Part shown: one piece after another, positions 45,342-54,953 of the stretch | Numbering within the stretch: position 1 is the stretch's first letter | Layout of the letters: each line of letters begins with the position of its first letter | From: HXMU1420-13 sp963691715 | Lineage (GTDB): Bacteria > Bacteroidota > Rhodothermia > Balneolales > Balneolaceae | Reading direction: 5' to 3' | Assembly (NCBI GenBank): GCA_963691715.1 | Contig: OY829281.1 | Span: 2,170,001 to 2,234,000 of the forward strand | Length of the DNA stretch: 64,000 bases | Notes under the pieces: generated by a model | Seen by the model: only the letters and a program-made list of their open reading frames with translations | What the model was told of the DNA's origin: nothing | Databases searched by the model: none | Translations under genes and position numbers: made by a program

Positions 45342-46470
45342 TAAGATCTAAAACTATTAAATCAGTAATTAAAAGCCCTTCATTTGTCAATTTAATCTGA
45401 TCTTTAGATAAAGTGAGTATACCCTCATTATTTTTTTTGGTTAAATAGATAAGCTGTTTCTCTGTAAATGAAAATTCATATTCCTCTTTAAGAACGTGCA
45501 AGTTTAAACCACTATTTGTTCTTAAACCAAGCATTAATCGTTCTTCAGCTAATGCGTGTAAATCAAGGTACTCCATTTCATTTTCATTCTTCCAACTGCC
45601 TTCTAGATAAGATTTAATATCTCTTTTATTATTCCACCTTTGGGCAAATGTTGAGCCCTTTTCCCACCAAAAAGAATGTGCAGATGGTCCAAACCCTAAA
45701 TAATTTTCATGACTCCAATATGCTGAATTATGCTTCGCTTCATGCCCATGTTTAGCATAATTACTGACCTCATATTGATCGATTCCACAATCTGACAATG
45801 AATCTCTAACAATCTGAACATGTTGTGTCACTTTCTCATCGCTTAGGGGATAAATTTTTCCTAATTCCGCTTGCTTCCCTAATCGAGTACCATGTTCAAT
45901 GGTGAGTGAATATGCTGAAACATGTGGAGGATTGAATGATGTTAAAATTTCTAAATCTTTATTAAGTGATTCAATGGTTTGATTTGGATTTCCATAAATC
46001 AAATCTACCGTAAAAGAATTAAATCCTTCTTTAGCTAATAGTTCTAAACTTTGGATTGCTTCAGTACTTGAGTGCGCTCGATGCATAAACGTAAGAAGAT
46101 GATCATCAAACGATTGAATTCCCATGCTCGCCCTAGTTATACCTAATGAATGTATGGATTGGAGATATTCCTTTGTAACATCATCAGGATTTAACTCCAT
46201 GGTACATTCTTTTATATCTAGTATAAAAGATGATTCTAATGCTTTAAATACTTGCTCTATTTGAGCAGGTGTTAATAATGAAGGAGTTCCACCACCAAAA
46301 TAAATGGTTCGAATTTTCTCTTTAGCATATCTTGTGCATTTTTTTGCTAGAATTTCATCAACTAACGCATCCACAAATGCTTGCTGTTGATTTTTACGGG
46401 TTACAAAATAAAAGTCACAGTATGAACACGCTTGCTTACAAAATGGGATATGAATATAAATTCCAGACAT
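45331..46470 (-). CDS. hemW: Radical SAM heme chaperone HemW
   Basis: 379 residues. Radical SAM protein homologous to oxygen-independent coproporphyrinogen oxidase that acts in heme delivery. The cluster motif is FCKQACSYCDFYF (CxxxCxxC), with YFGGGTPSLL, IQSFDDHLL, NPNQTIE and FGPSAHSFW after it. The C-terminal HemN-like winged domain is present (LDLHALAEERLMLGLR). It converges with the HU-LysM gene by 11 bp. HemW and true HemN differ in the cluster region; the FCKQACSYC type favours HemW. Confidence 0.9.
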   Translation of the reverse strand: MSGIYIHIPFCKQACSYCDFYFVTRKNQQQAFVDALVDEILAKKCTRYAKEKIRTIYFGGGTPSLLTPAQIEQVFKALESSFILDIKECTMELNPDDVTKEYLQSIHSLGITRASMGIQSFDDHLLTFMHRAHSSTEAIQSLELLAKEGFNSFTVDLIYGNPNQTIESLNKDLEILTSFNPPHVSAYSLTIEHGTRLGKQAELGKIYPLSDEKVTQHVQIVRDSLSDCGIDQYEVSNYAKHGHEAKHNSAYWSHENYLGFGPSAHSFWWEKGSTFAQRWNNKRDIKSYLEGSWKNENEMEYLDLHALAEERLMLGLRTNSGLNLHVLKEEYEFSFTEKQLIYLTKKNNEGILTLSKDQIKLTNEGLLITDLIVLDLITA

Positions 46471-46543
46471 TACTTAATTAAAAGATACCTTGATCACTAA
46501 CAGTTAGCTAGTAAGCTATCCAATAACAGCATTGTGCTTAGAA

Positions 46544-47086
46544 TCATGATTTATAAAATGGATTGCTTTTATAGTTGTCTTTACCAAGATATGCGCGACT
46601 GTATTTCACATAATTTTGTGAATACGATTTAATGGATTGAATCTCAGACTCTGATAATTTTCTTACTTGTTTCGCGGGTGAACCCATATATAAATATCCG
46701 CTTTCTAATTTTTTGTTTGGAGGAACTAATGTTCCTGCGGCAATAATTACATCTGATTGAATAATGGCTTTATCAAGTATAGTAGCGTTTATTCCAATTA
46801 AAACTCGATCATGAATGGTACATCCATGAATTACAGCTCCATGCCCGATGGTAACTTCATTACCGATTATGGTAGGCCCTGTTTGGTTCATAACATGAAT
46901 ACAAACGTTATCTTGAACATTAGAACGATTACCAATTTTAATGCTATTTACATCTCCTCTAATAGTAACATTAAACCACGCACTACTCTCCTCTCCAATT
47001 GCCACATCACCAATTATTTCAGCGCTCTCTACAATAAAGGCAGTTGGATGTATACTTGGTTTTTTACCTAAAAACTCATGAATCAT
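46544..47086 (-). CDS. Gamma carbonic anhydrase family protein
   Basis: 180 residues. Left-handed beta-helix of hexapeptide repeats; putative zinc His residues are in NVCIHVM and TIGHGAVIHGC, with RGDVNSIKIG at the start of the helix. Such trimeric proteins may hydrate CO2 or act as acyl- or acetyl-transfer relatives (YrdA/CaiE type). Activity is not predictable. Upstream of the DsbA-like gene's 3' side on the same strand, with 127 bp between. Confidence 0.85.
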   Translation of the reverse strand: MIHEFLGKKPSIHPTAFIVESAEIIGDVAIGEESSAWFNVTIRGDVNSIKIGNRSNVQDNVCIHVMNQTGPTIIGNEVTIGHGAVIHGCTIHDRVLIGINATILDKAIIQSDVIIAAGTLVPPNKKLESGYLYMGSPAKQVRKLSESEIQSIKSYSQNYVKYSRAYLGKDNYKSNPFYKS

Positions 47087-47213
47087 ATATTAAAATAAAA
47101 AAGATTTATCTGTCTAATCTATCACAATTATTTATACCTAAATGAATGTAGAATTCAAATCACATAAGGGTTGATTTGTAAAACAAACCCAATGTTAAAC
47201 TTCCTTTGAATTG

Positions 47214-47822
47214 TCAATCCATGTAACTTTCAACTAATTCTTTAAGTTGCGGGTAAGTAGATGGATTTTTATCAATTTTATCGCCATTGATCACAAGCGT
47301 TGGCGTAGAATTTAAACCGATTTCTACCCCCTCTCTACGATTGGCCATTACTATTCTATTCATATCTGCTGAGTTCATATCCGCAGTAAATTTATTAATA
47401 TCTAGTTGTAAGGATTTCGCATAATTCACAAATATGGCATCAGCGTTTCCTCGGCTCCACTGTTGCTGTCCAGCAAATATGAGATCATTCATTTCTTCAA
47501 ATTTACCTTGTAAACGTGCCGCTTCTGCTGATCGAGCAGCTACTTGTGCGTATGGATGCTGAGCCAATGGAAAATGCTTCATATCAACACGTATATCTGA
47601 TCCATAATCTTGTTTTAGTTGCTTCAAAAATGAATGATAATTGGCACAAGCAGGGCATTGGTAGTCGCTATATTTTTCAATTACTACTTTTGCTGGAACC
47701 GGTTGTATTTCTTCGGTATTTACGGACGCTAGATTTACTTGATTTTGCTCCTTTTGGTTTGACTGGTTACATGCCGAAAAAACCAATAATCCAGCGAATA
47801 AAAATGATATTATGTTGTTCAT
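47214..47822 (-). CDS. DsbA-like thioredoxin-fold lipoprotein
   Basis: 202 residues. Lipoprotein signal peptide (LLVFSACNQ) followed by a DsbA-family domain: YSDYQCPACANYHSF with the redox CPAC motif, and cis-proline region STPTLVING near the end. Periplasmic or outer-membrane thiol oxidoreductase, likely helping disulfide formation or cytochrome maturation. Its start lies 15 bp after the desulfurase gene's end on the same strand, so they may be co-transcribed. Confidence 0.88.
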   Translation of the reverse strand: MNNIISFLFAGLLVFSACNQSNQKEQNQVNLASVNTEEIQPVPAKVVIEKYSDYQCPACANYHSFLKQLKQDYGSDIRVDMKHFPLAQHPYAQVAARSAEAARLQGKFEEMNDLIFAGQQQWSRGNADAIFVNYAKSLQLDINKFTADMNSADMNRIVMANRREGVEIGLNSTPTLVINGDKIDKNPSTYPQLKELVESYMD

Positions 47823-47837
47823 TGATTTAAGTTTTGT

Positions 47838-48995
47838 TTAAGATTCAATAGATCGAGTGATTTTGCTATAATGACGTGATAAGATAACTCCTATTTTCTC
47901 AATTATCACTGAAATGTGATGTTCTTTTACATCAAAACCAAAAGAGAGACGAACAAATTCTCTGGCTTCTTCATCACTTTTACCAATAGCTTTGAGACTT
48001 CTATTTGGTTTTTCAGATCCTACTTGGCATGCACTTCCCGTTGATATAGCTAACCCTGCCTGATTGCATTCTAACATTAAATATTGGCCTTCTATTCCTG
48101 AAAATCGAAGACCTAAAATATAGGGTGATTGTTCTAATTCAGCCCCTTCAACAATTAAATTGGGTGCCTTATTCTTTAACTCTTCAACTAAAGAAGTTCT
48201 TAATTTTATGAGTCTATTATATTCCCTCTCTTGAATCGAAAGCATTGTTTTAATGGCAGCTGCAAAACCTGCTATTCCAGGAGAATTTAATGTACCAAAG
48301 CGAAGAGCCTTAACCTGATCTGGATCTTCGAACATTGGCTTCCAGTTCGTTTCTGGATGTATCCAAACCGCTCCAACTCCTTTAGGTCCATATATCTTAT
48401 GTGCTGAAATTGAAATGGCATCAATATTCCAACCACTTACATCAATTGGAATTTTACCAAAGCTCTGCACACAATCTGAATGAAATAAGACGTCCATATC
48501 TCTCAACTTTTTTCCAATTTCTTCTATAGGTTGTACTACACCTAATTCTGAATTTACATGTTGGATAGTTACTAGCGCTGTTTTATTGCTTAATAATTCG
48601 TTGAAATGATTAAAATCAATAGTACCATTTTTATTCACATTAACCCATAAGATGGTATACCCCTCATCCGAGAGCTTTTGTAACACATTTATTACTGAAG
48701 AATGCTCCATCCTAGAGCTAATGATTTCTTTTTTGCCATCTGTTCTACCTTCTAAAAGTGCTTGTATAGCTAAATGATTAGATTCTGTAGCTCCCGATGT
48801 AAAAGAAAGTCCTTTAGGTGATCCATTAAACGCTGCCGCTATTACTTTCGATGAGGCTTCAATAATCTGTTTAGCAGAAGAACCTTCATCATGAAGACTA
48901 CTTGCATTTCCATAGTACTTGGATGCAACCTGAGTATATATTTCTAAAACTTCAGGATGAATGGGGGTAGTTGCTGCAAAATCTAAATAGATCAT
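47838..48995 (-). CDS. Cysteine desulfurase (NifS/IscS type), probably serving NadA
   Basis: 385 residues. PLP enzyme that removes sulfur from cysteine for Fe-S assembly. Early block DFAATTPIHPEV, PLP-lysine region ISAHKIYGPKGVGA, and active-site Cys in STGSACQVGSE. Genes nadC and nadA start 81 bp away on the other strand, divergently. In Bacillus subtilis a dedicated NifS-type desulfurase is likewise divergent from nadBCA and feeds the NadA cluster; the same job here is inference. No nadB is in the window. Confidence 0.88.
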   Translation of the reverse strand: MIYLDFAATTPIHPEVLEIYTQVASKYYGNASSLHDEGSSAKQIIEASSKVIAAAFNGSPKGLSFTSGATESNHLAIQALLEGRTDGKKEIISSRMEHSSVINVLQKLSDEGYTILWVNVNKNGTIDFNHFNELLSNKTALVTIQHVNSELGVVQPIEEIGKKLRDMDVLFHSDCVQSFGKIPIDVSGWNIDAISISAHKIYGPKGVGAVWIHPETNWKPMFEDPDQVKALRFGTLNSPGIAGFAAAIKTMLSIQEREYNRLIKLRTSLVEELKNKAPNLIVEGAELEQSPYILGLRFSGIEGQYLMLECNQAGLAISTGSACQVGSEKPNRSLKAIGKSDEEAREFVRLSFGFDVKEHHISVIIEKIGVILSRHYSKITRSIES

Positions 48996-49076
48996 TTTAC
49001 TCGTTCTTATTCGGGAAAGTCGGTATCTTAGTATTGCTTGAAATTAAACATTCTTGCTTTCTAAAACTGTGTATTC

Positions 49077-49910
49077 GTGTCATTTCATTTATTTAAACAT
49101 ATTATTGAAAAAGAGCTCATAGAAGATTTGGGTATGGGCGATCTTACTACACATTCAATCTTTACTAGTACAGATAGAGCTAAAGGAACATTCACATCTA
49201 AAGCTTCTGGTATTATAGCTGGCATGGCTGCAATTGAATTAACCTATTCTTTTTTTGAAACTGATGTAACGATAAAATCACAAAAAAAAGATGGAGATCA
49301 CGTTCAAATTGGGGAAGTAATAGCTGAAGTTGAAGGTCCTGTCATCAGCTTATTGAGTGGTGAACGAGTAATATTAAATATGTTACAACATTTAAGTGGT
49401 ATTGCAACCTCTACTTCTGAATTGGTTCAATTATTAGATGATCCATCAATTGCAATAGTTGATACACGAAAAACTCTTCCTGGGCTGCGCGGTCTGCAAA
49501 AATATGCGGTAAAATGTGGTGGAGGTCGTAACCATCGTTTTCGACTAGACGATGGCATCATGATAAAAGATAATCATATAAAAGCCGCTGGAAGTATTAC
49601 AAAAGCAGTTGAGTTAGCAAAAGGTAATACTGGGCATATGGTTTCTATTGAGGTAGAAACGGAGACTAAAGAACAGGTGTTAGAAGCCGTTAAAGCAGGT
49701 GCTCATGTGATCATGTTGGATAATAGAAGTCCAGAGGAAATTCGCGAATTAATAGAGATAATACCTGATGATATTGTTGTAGAAGTGTCTGGCGGTATCA
49801 ATCCAAAAAATATTGCCGACTACAAAGGTTGTGGTGCAGATGTTATTTCTGTCGGCTGGATCACACATTCCGTAAAAGCATTAGACATTAGTTTTAATCT
49901 CAATGTATAA
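49077..49910 (+). CDS. nadC: Nicotinate-nucleotide pyrophosphorylase (quinolinate phosphoribosyltransferase)
   Basis: 277 residues, GTG start. Converts quinolinate and PRPP to nicotinate mononucleotide in de novo NAD synthesis. Motifs: EDLGMGDLTTHSIF, NMLQHLSGIATSTSEL, DTRKTLPGLRGLQKYAV, GGGRNHRFRLDDGIMIKDNH, VEVETETKEQ, MLDNRSPEEI and VEVSGGI. It precedes nadA by 86 bp, same strand. Confidence 0.97.
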   Translation: MSFHLFKHIIEKELIEDLGMGDLTTHSIFTSTDRAKGTFTSKASGIIAGMAAIELTYSFFETDVTIKSQKKDGDHVQIGEVIAEVEGPVISLLSGERVILNMLQHLSGIATSTSELVQLLDDPSIAIVDTRKTLPGLRGLQKYAVKCGGGRNHRFRLDDGIMIKDNHIKAAGSITKAVELAKGNTGHMVSIEVETETKEQVLEAVKAGAHVIMLDNRSPEEIRELIEIIPDDIVVEVSGGINPKNIADYKGCGADVISVGWITHSVKALDISFNLNV

Positions 49911-49996
49911 ACCTATAGCCGATAACCCATTTAACCACATCTTAGAAATATATAAAGCCTATTTACTAAGTATGATTTGTAACTTATTATATTTAT

Positions 49997-51106
49997 ATGG
50001 ACGTTTTAGAATTATTAGAAATTGAATCAGCGGTAAGTCTTCCAAAACGATATTCAGAAATGTCGGTGGAAGAAATGGAAGAGCGAGTAAAGGAAATAAA
50101 GTCTCACTTTGGAAAAAGATTATTTATTCCTGGTCATCATTATCAAAAAGATGAAGTCATTCAGTTTGCAGATGCACGCGGTGATTCATTAAAACTAGCT
50201 CAAATTTGTGCAGAAATGCATGAGGCTGAATTCATTGCTTTTTGTGGGGTTCATTTTATGGCAGAAACTGCAGATATGTTAACGAAACAACATCAAAAGG
50301 TAATTTTACCAGATCTTCGTGCCGGTTGTTCAATGGCAGACATGGCTGATATAGATCAGACAGAAATAGGATGGTCTAAAATGCAAGAAATTTGGGGTAA
50401 TACTATATTACCCCTTACTTACGTCAATTCAACAGCTGCGATTAAAGGCTTTGTTGGTAAGTATGGTGGAGCCTGTGTTACCTCCGGAAATGTAGAGAAA
50501 ATGCTTAAATGGGCATTTGAACAAAAGGAGCGTATTTTATTTTTACCAGATCAACATTTAGGACGAAATACTGCATACAAATTAGGCATTCCTCTTGAAC
50601 ATATGGCTGTTTATGCACCTCTAACACAAGAATTTGAATATGAAGGTAAATGGGAGGATGTAAAAGTTATTTTATGGAAAGGGCATTGTTCTGTACATGA
50701 GAAATTCCATGTTCAACACATCGAAAATCTAAGAAAACAAGATCCCGAAATTAATATTATTGTACATCCAGAATGTACTTTCGACGTTGTACAAGCTTCA
50801 GATTTCGCAGGTTCTACAAATTATATAATTAATACTATACATGAAGCCCCAACAGGTTCTAAATGGGCTGTAGGCACAGAAATGAATTTGGTTAATCGTA
50901 TTATAGACGAGCATCCAGATAAAAAGATTGTATCTCTAAATCCATTTATGTGTCCTTGTTTAACCATGAATCGTATTGATTTGCCCCATCTACTTTGGAG
51001 CTTAGAAAAACTGGAAGCTGGTGAAGTGGTTAATCAAATTACGGTTCCTGAAGATATCACAAAAAATGCCGTACTTTCCCTAGAGAGGATGTTGGAACGA
51101 AGTTAA
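49997..51106 (+). CDS. nadA: Quinolinate synthase
   Basis: 369 residues. Condenses iminoaspartate with dihydroxyacetone phosphate to quinolinate, using a 4Fe-4S cluster. Three conserved Cys positions are seen in FCGVHFMAET, GACVTSGN and MCPCLTMN. GHHYQKDEVIQFAD, the NSTAAIKG block and HPECTFDVV are the other signatures. It is the second gene of nadC-nadA. The enzyme that makes iminoaspartate (NadB or aspartate dehydrogenase) is not in the window. Confidence 0.97.
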   Translation: MDVLELLEIESAVSLPKRYSEMSVEEMEERVKEIKSHFGKRLFIPGHHYQKDEVIQFADARGDSLKLAQICAEMHEAEFIAFCGVHFMAETADMLTKQHQKVILPDLRAGCSMADMADIDQTEIGWSKMQEIWGNTILPLTYVNSTAAIKGFVGKYGGACVTSGNVEKMLKWAFEQKERILFLPDQHLGRNTAYKLGIPLEHMAVYAPLTQEFEYEGKWEDVKVILWKGHCSVHEKFHVQHIENLRKQDPEINIIVHPECTFDVVQASDFAGSTNYIINTIHEAPTGSKWAVGTEMNLVNRIIDEHPDKKIVSLNPFMCPCLTMNRIDLPHLLWSLEKLEAGEVVNQITVPEDITKNAVLSLERMLERS

Positions 51107-51111
51107 ACCAT

Positions 51112-51171
51112 AATAACTTTTAAAGATTCTACAATGTAGAAATCAAAATTGATCACGAATTAAAAGTTATT
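51112..51171. terminator. 12-bp inverted repeat after nadA, candidate terminator
   Basis: AATAACTTTTAA (51112-51123) and TTAAAAGTTATT (51160-51171) are perfect arms, and an inner near-palindrome (GATTCTAC aat GTAGAAATC) sits between them. A run of T follows at 51176-51181. It begins six bases after the nadA stop, so termination of the nadCA transcript is the likely role. Confidence 0.5.
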
Positions 51172-51221
51172 CTATCTTTTTTGTGACAATTGATTTATGG
51201 AATGTAAAAACTTAACTAGCC

Positions 51222-52352
51222 ATGAAAGTACGTCAATGTATTTATATTGATGGTTCTTGGATCAAAGATGATCCGGAAACATGTGATATATGCCCATCAC
51301 TAATTTTAATATTTGGAGGAATCTATGATAAGGGGCACAAAAAAATTATAGAATCAATTAATGATACTTTTCAAGATGCCGTTGTCATAGGATGTACTAC
51401 TGCTGGGGAAATAGGTGACAATCAAATTCTTGATAATTCTATTACCCTCACACTCATAGAATTTGAAAATTCAAGCGTCGTTTCAACTTCTGTGTTTGCA
51501 GAAAAAAATCAAACAAGCTTTGATATTGGCCAAGAAGCAGCTCGAAGATTACCTAAAGAAAACCTTAAGCATCTAATAGTGTTATCAGAGGGCTTGTCAA
51601 TGAACGGGAGTGAATTAGTAGATGGTATCTTATCTGAAATCAATTCTGAAATAAAATTAACTGGAGCACTTGCTGGTGATGGCGAACACTTTTTGAAAAC
51701 TTGTTTACTTAACAAAAATGAAATAAATGAGAACGGTATCGTACTTCTGGGGTTTTATGGTGAACAATTAAAAATTGGATTTGGATGTTATGGGGGGTGG
51801 GATCCATTCGGTCCTGACAGATTGGTAACAAAATCTGAAGAAAAAGAATTATTCGAATTGGATAATGAACCAGCTTTAAAACTTTATAAAAACTATTTAG
51901 GCTCTTATGCCAGTAAATTACCTTCTAGTGGTTTGTTATTTCCTTTAAGTATTAGAGATGGTTTGGATGAAACAGAAAGACAAGTTCGTACAATTGTTGG
52001 AATTGATGAAGAAAAACAGTCTCTAACTTTTGTGGGTCACATTCCTATTGGTAGTTATGCACGTTTAATGAAATCAAATAATCACCAACTAATTGAAGGG
52101 GCTAGTGATGCAGCTAAGAATTCGATTATTGACAATACCTCACCTAGCCTAGCAATAGTTTTTAGTTGTGTAGGCAGAAAATTGATTTTAAAACAAAGAG
52201 TTGAAGAAGAAATTGAAGCATTAATTGATGTATATGGTGCTAATACCACGCTAAGTGGTTTTTATTCATATGGTGAAATCGCACCTCATAATAATACGAC
52301 CCGAGCAGCACTGCATAATCAAACAATTTGCATTACTACAATTTCTGAATAA
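51222..52352 (+). CDS. FIST-domain sensor protein
   Basis: 376 residues. FIST N and C domains, which bind small ligands (amino acids or other metabolites are suspected): ILIFGGIYDKGHKKII and the CTTAGEIGDNQI segment in the first half, LTGALAGDGEHFLKTCLLN in the middle, and FSCVGRKLILKQRVEEE with TTLSGFYSYGEIAPH at the end. No transmembrane segment, so cytoplasmic. The stop overlaps the ATG of the histidine-kinase gene by one base, implying the two proteins act together. Confidence 0.88.
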   Translation: MKVRQCIYIDGSWIKDDPETCDICPSLILIFGGIYDKGHKKIIESINDTFQDAVVIGCTTAGEIGDNQILDNSITLTLIEFENSSVVSTSVFAEKNQTSFDIGQEAARRLPKENLKHLIVLSEGLSMNGSELVDGILSEINSEIKLTGALAGDGEHFLKTCLLNKNEINENGIVLLGFYGEQLKIGFGCYGGWDPFGPDRLVTKSEEKELFELDNEPALKLYKNYLGSYASKLPSSGLLFPLSIRDGLDETERQVRTIVGIDEEKQSLTFVGHIPIGSYARLMKSNNHQLIEGASDAAKNSIIDNTSPSLAIVFSCVGRKLILKQRVEEEIEALIDVYGANTTLSGFYSYGEIAPHNNTTRAALHNQTICITTISE

Positions 52353-53233
52353 TGGCATGGCATCCACTGTTAAAAAGGCAGCTTAAAAAGTCACTCGGAT
52401 TAGATGCCAGTCTTTCTCCGGAAATTGAACATCTATTAACTCTTGTTAATGAAGCATATACCGGCTTTGATGATGATAAAGAATTATTAGAGCATTCTTT
52501 AGAATTAACTTCTATGGAATTTGTTAATCGTTTCCACAAAATTAACGAAGAGAATAACAAACTAATTGAAGCTCAGAAACAACTGGTTGAGCAAGAAGAA
52601 AAATTGGAGTTGATGGTGAGAGAAAAAGATGTACTACTCCAAGAAATTCATCATCGTGTAAAAAATAATTTAGCTCTTGTTTCTGGCTTACTTTATTTAC
52701 AAACAGAAGCAGTTGATAATTGCGAAGCCCAAATAAAGCTTAAAGAAGCACAGTTACGAATACAATCAATGGCGATGATTCATGAAATGCTTTATAGTAC
52801 TCACTCATTTTCTAAAATTGATCTCAAAATCTATTTAAATGAACTTGTTTCAAATATAGCTAAGAATTTTAAACCCGAATATTTAAATCTCGAAATAGAT
52901 ATTCATGGCACTTCGCAATTAATCGAAATTGACAAAGCAATTCCCATTGCTTTGCTTGCTAATGAAATCACTGTAAATTCGATGAAATATGCGTTTCCAA
53001 ATCAGCTAGAAGGAAAGTTTACAGTAACCATTAATATTAATGAATCTAACGAGTTAGAAATTAAATTTTCTGATAACGGTATCGGTATAACAAATAAAGA
53101 TTTTACAAAATCCTCTTCTTCTATTGGATATATGTTAATAAACACTTTTATAGATCAATTAGAAGGGTCACTTCAATTTTGCTCAAATCAAGGAGCACAT
53201 TTTTTTGTATCAATTCCTTTAATGAATACTTAA
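52352..53233 (+). CDS. Soluble HisKA_2-type sensor histidine kinase, partner of FIST protein
   Basis: 293 residues. No transmembrane helix and no PAS domain. A short N-terminal part (LLKRQLKKSLGLDASLS), then a coiled coil (EENNKLIEAQKQLVEQEEKL), the HisKA_2 box LLQEIHHRVKNNLALVSGLL with the phosphorylated His, and the ATPase domain (LLANEITVNSMKYAF, SDNGIGI). It probably receives its signal from the FIST protein encoded just before. No response regulator follows. Confidence 0.88.
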   Translation: MAWHPLLKRQLKKSLGLDASLSPEIEHLLTLVNEAYTGFDDDKELLEHSLELTSMEFVNRFHKINEENNKLIEAQKQLVEQEEKLELMVREKDVLLQEIHHRVKNNLALVSGLLYLQTEAVDNCEAQIKLKEAQLRIQSMAMIHEMLYSTHSFSKIDLKIYLNELVSNIAKNFKPEYLNLEIDIHGTSQLIEIDKAIPIALLANEITVNSMKYAFPNQLEGKFTVTININESNELEIKFSDNGIGITNKDFTKSSSSIGYMLINTFIDQLEGSLQFCSNQGAHFFVSIPLMNT

Positions 53234-53317
53234 AATTGATTATCATGTAGTAAACGTATTTTGATTTATTTCAAAAACTATCATTATCATTCATATCATA
53301 CTTACAAAATAATTCAA

Positions 53318-53938
53318 ATGATTAAATTATCAACAAACTTAATTTTTGGAATTTTTTTTCTGGTAATATGTTCTTGTGCCTCTTCCTATAAACAAATCAA
53401 TCCAGATGATTTATTTTTTACTGGAAATAGTGATCAGGATTACATAGAATTTAGTTATAAAACAAACATTCTTAATACAAGCGGTAACCGCAAATTTGCC
53501 AGAAAAGAAGTAAAAAGTGGTGCTTCGGTTATAGCAGTAAGAATACAAAATAATTCAGATAAAGAAATAATAATTGGTCAAAATGCCCATCTTAAATCTG
53601 GTAATTACCACCTTGAGCTGTTAACACCAAATCAAATTACTAGTAAAATAAAACAATCTACAGCTTCCTATTTACTTTTTTTGCTTCTAACACCTATGCA
53701 ATTAACTATCGATGATGGAGAAGGGCCTCCAGAATCATACAATATCGGAATTGGTGTGGGCCCTGGACTTAGTCTTTTAAATATGGCTACTGCATCTGGT
53801 GCAAATTCAGCCTTTAATAAAGAATTAGTTCAATTCAGTTTAATAAATAAAAGTATCGCTCCAGGAGAAACCACTTATGGGCTGGTTGGTTTAAATTATT
53901 CTTCCTTAGGTACCATTGAATTAGAAATTTTGGATTGA
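53318..53938 (+). CDS. Hypothetical lipoprotein
   Basis: About 206 residues from ATG 53318. Signal peptide with lipobox VICSCASS. The mature part shows an Ig-like beta region (VIAVRIQNNSDKEIIIGQNA), a hydrophobic turn-rich stretch (SYLLFLLLTP) and GIGVGPGLSLLNMATASGAN, then FSLINKSIAPGETTYGLVGL. I do not recognise the family. The start at 53261 would precede the signal peptide by 19 unlikely residues. Confidence 0.6.
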   Translation: MIKLSTNLIFGIFFLVICSCASSYKQINPDDLFFTGNSDQDYIEFSYKTNILNTSGNRKFARKEVKSGASVIAVRIQNNSDKEIIIGQNAHLKSGNYHLELLTPNQITSKIKQSTASYLLFLLLTPMQLTIDDGEGPPESYNIGIGVGPGLSLLNMATASGANSAFNKELVQFSLINKSIAPGETTYGLVGLNYSSLGTIELEILD

Positions 53939-53971
53939 TTACATCTAACCGAACTTAGTTCATTTTCTAAA

Positions 53972-54915
53972 ATGAAAAACTGTTAGATCTCTTTACGCTA
54001 TTCATATTATTTTCCTTTTTAAATTGCGCTAAAATTGAATCAGGTTACGAGCCAACATCCAATCAATACATTACTGTTCTAGGCATTGCTCAAGATGCTG
54101 GCTTTCCTCAAGCAGGTTGTGACAATACGAATTGCCACCAATTTTGGGAGGGAAAAGTTGATGCACGTTATCCTACTTCTCTCGGTTTAGTGGACAAAGA
54201 AGAAGGAAAAATTTGGATTTTTGAGGCAACTCCTGACTTTAAATATCAGCTTAGAAATTTAACAACACTAAGTGCTATCTCCGAAATTTCTGGAATATTT
54301 ATAACCCATGCACATATCGGACATTATACCGGATTAATCCATTTAGGTCATGAAGTAATGGGAACGAGTAACATTCCCGTGTATACTATGCCAAGAATGA
54401 AACACTATCTGGAAACCAATGGACCATGGAGCCAACTCGTTGATTATCAAAATATCCAATTAGTTGAATTATCTGCTGATTCTTCCATTCAAATATCCAA
54501 ACATTTAAAAGTGACTCCATTTTTAGTCCCTCATAGGGATGAATATTCTGAAACCGTAGGTTATCGAATAGAATCACCTTCCACATCAGTTTTATTTATT
54601 CCAGATATCAATAAATGGGATATTTGGGATAGGAGCATCATCGACGAAATTTCAAAAGTTGATTATGCTTTTTTAGATGCTACCTTTTTTGATCAAAATG
54701 AATTACCCGGAAGAGATATCTCCAAAATTCCGCATCCATTTGTTTCTGAAAGCATCGAGTTATTTAAAAATTTACCAGATTCAGAAAAAGCGAAAGTAAT
54801 ATTTATTCACTTCAACCATTCAAATCCGCTGATACTGGGTTCAAACGAGAGAAATGATATTGAAACCTTAGGTTATAAAGTGGCCTTCGAAGGAATGAAT
54901 ATTGAGCTTTTCTAA
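53972..54915 (+). pseudogene. PqqB-like MBL-fold hydrolase lipoprotein, one-base frameshift near its start
   Basis: From about 53980 to 54915 an uninterrupted frame encodes a lipoprotein leader LLDLFTLFILFSFLNC, then VLGIAQDAGFPQAGCDNTNC and the MBL body with GIFITHAHIGHYTGL (metal His motif; the Asp is Gly, as in PqqB-like proteins), FLVPHRDEYSETVG and FIHFNHSNP. The only suitable ATG is 53972, but it reads MKNC and stops. With six As instead of five at 53975-53979 it would read MKKLLDLFTLF in frame. A downstream GTG at 54190 would lose the N-terminal part. Frameshift or sequencing error. Confidence 0.75.
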
Positions 54916-54953
54916 CTATTTACTATAAGGTATTAAATCTATAATAAGCTTCA

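Noticed and set aside
54190..54915. Separate MBL gene starting at GTG 54190
   Set aside because: The same frame extends upstream through conserved N-terminal residues to a lipobox, so a later start would delete part of the family domain.
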